Below are positions 61,500 through 64,000 of a DNA stretch of 64,000 bases, piece after piece. Source of the stretch: Halogeometricum sp. S1BR25-6 (lineage in GTDB: Archaea > Halobacteriota > Halobacteria > Halobacteriales > Haloferacaceae); contig NZ_JAMQOP010000001.1 in NCBI RefSeq assembly GCF_031624495.1, positions 310,001 to 374,000 of the forward strand, given 5' to 3'. Made by a program: the position numbers and the translations under genes. The first letter of the stretch is position 1; each line of letters starts with the position of its first letter. The notes beneath the pieces are model-generated. The model saw only the letters and a program-made list of their open reading frames with translations, was not told where the DNA came from and searched no databases.

Positions 61500-61793
61500 A
61501 TGACGGGCGACGAACCGGCGATTACGCTGTATCGACTGCAGGCGTGCCCCTTCTGCGAGCGGGTCGTCCGCGTGCTGGACGACCTCGACCTCGCCTACGA
61601 GTCGCGCTTCGTCGAACCGATGCACTCCGACCGGAACGTCGTCAAGCGCATCTCGGGCAAGCGGACCGTCCCGGCCATCGTCGACGACGAAACCGGCGTG
61701 ACGATGTCCGAATCCGCCAACATCGTCGACTACCTCGAAAACACCTACGGCGACGGCTCCGGGGCCGACGCCGCCGAGGGGGGTGCGGCTTGA
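61500..61793 (+). CDS. glutaredoxin-like/GST-N domain protein
   Basis: A 97-aa thioredoxin-fold protein: ITLYRLQACPFCERVVRVLD with active CxxC (C16, C19), then KRTVPAIVDDE (cis-Pro) and MSESANIVDYLE, as in glutaredoxins or GST N-terminal domains. In haloarchaea, gamma-glutamylcysteine rather than glutathione would be the reductant (inference). Its stop overlaps the ATG of the redoxin gene (TGATG), so both are translationally coupled and probably form one redox unit. Confidence 0.92.
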   Translation: MTGDEPAITLYRLQACPFCERVVRVLDDLDLAYESRFVEPMHSDRNVVKRISGKRTVPAIVDDETGVTMSESANIVDYLENTYGDGSGADAAEGGAA

Positions 61794-62308
61794 TGGTCGA
61801 CTTCGAAGTCGTCGACCTGCCCGACTCGGACCACCCCGACGTCGGCGACACCGCGCCCGACTTCACCCGGCCGCTCGTCGGCCCGGAGTACTGGGAGGAC
61901 GTCGCCCTCTCGGACCTCGCCGCCGAGGGGCCGGTGCTGCTCGTCTTCCACCCGATGGACGGCGCGTTCCCCTCGACGTACGTTTGGAACAACCTCCGCG
62001 ACGAGGGCGTCGTCGACCGGGTGACCACCGTCGGCGTCTCCGTCTCCTCGCCGTACGAGCACAAGACGCTCCTCGACGAACGCGACATCGAGGACTCGGT
62101 CCGCCTCTACTCGGACCCCGCCGCGGGCGTCGCCGAGGGGTACGGCATCGAGAACCCCCTCGACGGCATGACCGGCATCACCGAGCACCGCCCGGCCGTC
62201 TTCCTCCTCGACGAAGAGCGCACCGTGCAGTACGCCTGGGTCGCGAGCGAGTGGCCCGACTTCCCCGACTACGAGGACGTCGCGGCCGCCGTCGAAGAGC
62301 ACGCGTAA
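61793..62308 (+). CDS. peroxiredoxin-fold protein lacking cysteine
   Basis: A 171-aa AhpC/TSA-like fold: GDTAPDFTRPLVGPEYWEDVALSDL, VLLVFHPMDGAFPSTYVW and AVFLLDEERTVQYAWV align with the family. The peroxidatic-Cys position, usually PxxxTxxC, reads MDGAFPST, and there is no Cys at all in the protein, so it cannot be a thiol peroxidase. It may bind a partner, or handle a substrate through other residues. It is coupled to the glutaredoxin-like gene by a 1-nt overlap. Confidence 0.88.
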   Translation: MVDFEVVDLPDSDHPDVGDTAPDFTRPLVGPEYWEDVALSDLAAEGPVLLVFHPMDGAFPSTYVWNNLRDEGVVDRVTTVGVSVSSPYEHKTLLDERDIEDSVRLYSDPAAGVAEGYGIENPLDGMTGITEHRPAVFLLDEERTVQYAWVASEWPDFPDYEDVAAAVEEHA

Positions 62309-62355
62309 CGCTCCGGCACCCTCTTACTCCCGCGCCGTCTCCCACCCGACGAGCG

Positions 62356-62985
62356 ATGTCGAACCTCGATGACTCGATAGACGCGGCCGCGGCGGCCGTC
62401 CGCGCGGGCGAGGCCGTCGTCTATCCGACGGAGACGGTGTACGGCCTCGGCGCGGACGCGACGGACGCCAGCGCCGTCGAACGCGTGTTCGAACTGAAGG
62501 GGCGCGACCGTTCGAAGCCGCTCTCGGTCGGCGTCCCCGACGCGGCCGCCGCCCGCGAGTACGCCCGCCCGACGCCGTTCGAGACCCGGTTCATGGAGCG
62601 GTTCCTCCCCGGCCCCGTCACCGTCGTCGTCGAACGCGGCCCGGACCTCTCGGACGTACTCACCGCCGGCGGCGACCGCGTCGGCGTCCGCGTCCCCGAC
62701 TACGACGTGACGCTCGACTTCTACCGGCGCGCCGACCGGCCCGTGACGGCGACCAGCGCGAACCGGAGCGGCGCTCCGAGCGTCCGGACGCCCGCCGAAC
62801 TGGACCCGGAACTCCGCGACCGCGTCGGCGCCGTCGTCGACGCCGGCGAGACGCCCGGCGGCACCGAGAGCACCGTCGTCGACCCCGGACGGAACGTGAT
62901 TCACCGCCGCGGCGCGATGGCCGACGAGGTGGCGTCGTGGCTCGCCGAGGAGACGGGCGACCCGCCGAGCGTCGACTCCGAGTGA
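62356..62985 (+). CDS. Sua5/YciO/YrdC-family protein
   Basis: A 209-aa L-threonylcarbamoyladenylate synthase-type protein. Motifs VVYPTETVYGLGADATD near residue 20, KGRDRSKPLSVGV near 48, FLPGPVTVVVE near 88 and TSANRSGAPSV near 133 match the family; the C-terminal Sua5 domain is absent, as in TsaC/YrdC-type proteins. It makes the donor for t6A37 of ANN-decoding tRNAs. Starts 47 nt after the redoxin gene. Which paralogue serves tRNA modification cannot be told here. Confidence 0.92.
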   Translation: MSNLDDSIDAAAAAVRAGEAVVYPTETVYGLGADATDASAVERVFELKGRDRSKPLSVGVPDAAAAREYARPTPFETRFMERFLPGPVTVVVERGPDLSDVLTAGGDRVGVRVPDYDVTLDFYRRADRPVTATSANRSGAPSVRTPAELDPELRDRVGAVVDAGETPGGTESTVVDPGRNVIHRRGAMADEVASWLAEETGDPPSVDSE

Positions 62986-62994
62986 GGTGCGAGA

Positions 62995-63663
62995 TTACAA
63001 CCCGAGTAGCGTCTTCAGCGACCGCGTCTTCGTTCCGCAGGTCGTCCGATACTCGCAGGCGGCGCACTTCGTCGAGTCGCGCACGCGGGGCGGGACGCCC
63101 TCCGTTCGGCGAACCGTCCACAGCGTCCGCCGGTAGGCCCCCGCGTTCCGCGTCGTGACCCGGACCGTTCGAACGACGCCGTGCGCCGGATACTCCACCA
63201 GCGCGCGCGGAATCTCCCGCTCGCGCTCCCACGCCAACGCCTTGGCGACGGCGACGGCGCGGACGCGCTGGGGTTTCCAGACGCCGCGTTCGGGCGGGTC
63301 GCCGGGGGAGACGAGCGTCGGCGTCGGCGGGTCGCCGTCGAGCACCTTGTGCGCGATTCCGTGGCAGTCGCGCCCCCGAAGAAACACCTCGCGACCCGTG
63401 GGGTCGGCCAACGCCGCCCAGTCGTCGCGTTCGGTCAGGCGTTCGAGGTTCGCGCGGTACGTCTCGGGGTCGACCGCGAGGGGAAGTCCGGCGAGTTCGG
63501 CGTCGTCGGCCGCCAGCGACTCGTCGTACCTGAACGCGAGTTCCCGAACCGCTTCGACCTCGGGCGGCGGCGCGTGGTCGTCGTACTTCTCGGCGTAGTA
63601 CAGTTGCCGGGGGCAGTAGGCCGCCCGCGCGAGGTGCGAGAACGGCGTCGAGGGTCGTGACAC
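62995..63663 (-). CDS. Cas4-like protein with degraded nuclease motifs
   Basis: A 222-aa PD-(D/E)XK-type protein with the Cas4 cysteine pattern: C17 (HLARAAYCPRQLYY), C200, C203 and C209 (KCAACEYRTTCG), likely an Fe-S cluster. The nuclease motif region reads GIAHKVLDG where Cas4 has a GxxD, and the ExK segment is replaced by PTLVSPGD, so the Asp and Glu-Lys are missing. The VEYP-like ALVEYPAHGVV remains. No CRISPR array or cas gene is in the window. ATG at 63663 is assigned. Confidence 0.82.
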   Translation of the reverse strand: MSRPSTPFSHLARAAYCPRQLYYAEKYDDHAPPPEVEAVRELAFRYDESLAADDAELAGLPLAVDPETYRANLERLTERDDWAALADPTGREVFLRGRDCHGIAHKVLDGDPPTPTLVSPGDPPERGVWKPQRVRAVAVAKALAWEREREIPRALVEYPAHGVVRTVRVTTRNAGAYRRTLWTVRRTEGVPPRVRDSTKCAACEYRTTCGTKTRSLKTLLGL

Positions 63664-63749
63664 GGGGATGTTGGCGTCGCTCCCGTACTTGAACGTTCGT
63701 CGAACGGGGAAGCGCGGGGAGCGGCGGAGAAGCGGGGACGGGGGGACCC

Positions 63750-64000
63750 TCAGAGGTCGAATCCGGGTTCGTACGCGAGCAGTCCCGTCAGCGCCTCCTT
63801 CGTCGACCCCTCGCGCACGCCCAGTTCCGCGTCGGAGACGGCGGCCAGTCGCTCGACGGCGCGGCGTCGCTCGGGCACCTGCGAGGGGTGTTCGCGGGCG
63901 AAGTGGACGAGCGAGACGTACGCGTACGTCCGCACGTCCCCGTCGTCGTCAGACAGCGTCTCGGGAAGCGCCGTCACCGTCCGCGGGAACCGCCGGGGGT
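63750..64000 (-). CDS. HEAT-repeat-like protein, C-terminal part (5' end outside window)
   Basis: The frame is open to the window edge; 83 residues are visible. RTVTALPETLSDDDGDVRTYAYVSLVHFAREHP is helical and resembles a HEAT-type repeat, followed by SQVPERRRAVERLAAV and a terminal EALTGLLAYEPGFDL. The true start lies beyond base 64000. Function unknown. It ends 86 nt from the Cas4-like gene's start, same strand. Confidence 0.7.
   Translation of the reverse strand, partial: PRRFPRTVTALPETLSDDDGDVRTYAYVSLVHFAREHPSQVPERRRAVERLAAVSDAELGVREGSTKEALTGLLAYEPGFDL

Noticed and set aside
1-64000. CRISPR array or cas operon
   Set aside because: I found no regularly spaced direct repeats; the only Cas-like protein is an isolated Cas4-type without nuclease residues.
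1-64000. tRNA, rRNA or SRP/RNase P genes
   Set aside because: None of the intergenic gaps show a tRNA cloverleaf or known RNA core by eye; a covariance-model search would decide.

Overview
The window is a 64 kb piece of a haloarchaeal chromosome, most likely order Haloferacales. The evidence is very high G+C, strongly acidic proteins, archaeal information-processing genes (Orc1/Cdc6, RFC small subunit, MCM, TFB, archaeal AlaRS, Trm1, a SAMP2 ubiquitin-like modifier), short genes preceded at about 27 nt by a TATA element (leaderless transcripts), and many proteins of haloarchaea-only families. From memory (not checked), the order SAMP2 - RFC - sensor kinase - TspO - alaS ... mcm ... MinD1 - TFB ... 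prs - beta-propeller - trm1 ... glnA - lrp follows the Haloferax volcanii chromosome, so most of the window is conserved core backbone.

Layout. 1-9 kb: the end of an Orc1/Cdc6 gene, two SDR oxidoreductases, rpiA, a 55-aa histone-fold protein, larB, a 49-aa zinc protein, surE, a GIY-YIG protein, an FMN reductase and a phosphohexomutase. 8.6-18.7 kb: GNAT, SAMP2, RFC small subunit, a GAF/PAS histidine kinase, TspO, alaS, a DUF7504-like protein, an alpha/beta-hydrolase-fold protein and a class I amidotransferase. 18.7-26.7 kb: acyl-CoA dehydrogenase, small proteins, a ferritin-like protein, a large membrane Fe-S electron-transfer protein and the biotin ECF transporter bioY-bioM-bioN under a BirA-type operator. 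26.7-38 kb: mcm carrying an intein, a cystathionine gamma-synthase-type PLP enzyme, then a cluster of four uncharacterised haloarchaeal families, a MinD ATPase, a TFB, an HTH-like protein and a second, degenerate MinD/ParA protein. 38-52.6 kb: a second histidine kinase, a ThDP enzyme of the acetolactate synthase group preceded by a 26-codon leader ORF, HIT, uracil-DNA glycosylase, a HalOD1-like protein, prs, a beta-propeller protein, a SWIM protein, trm1, a YihY-type membrane protein, PAP2 phosphatase, glnA and the divergent lrp. 52.6-64 kb: a zinc ribbon protein, M29 aminopeptidase, DoxX, threonine aldolase, CDF transporter, phosphoesterase, an ArsR-like membrane regulator, a PiT-like permease, a CNNM/CorC-type CBS protein, a glutaredoxin-like/redoxin pair, a Sua5/YrdC protein, a Cas4-like protein and a partial HEAT-repeat protein.

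Mobile or repetitive DNA is sparse: one intein with a homing-endonuclease domain, one 88-bp inverted-repeat element between convergent genes, a palindromic 48-nt in-frame insertion in the acyl-CoA dehydrogenase, and two short tandem duplications. I saw no CRISPR array, no IS transposase, and no tRNA or rRNA gene. The most promising loci for undescribed biology are the MinD/TFB/DUF cluster (32.4-38 kb), the SAMP2 gene encoding residues after its GlyGly, the archaeal BirA-type operator, the leader ORF before the ThDP enzyme, and several proteins of known fold whose catalytic residue is missing.
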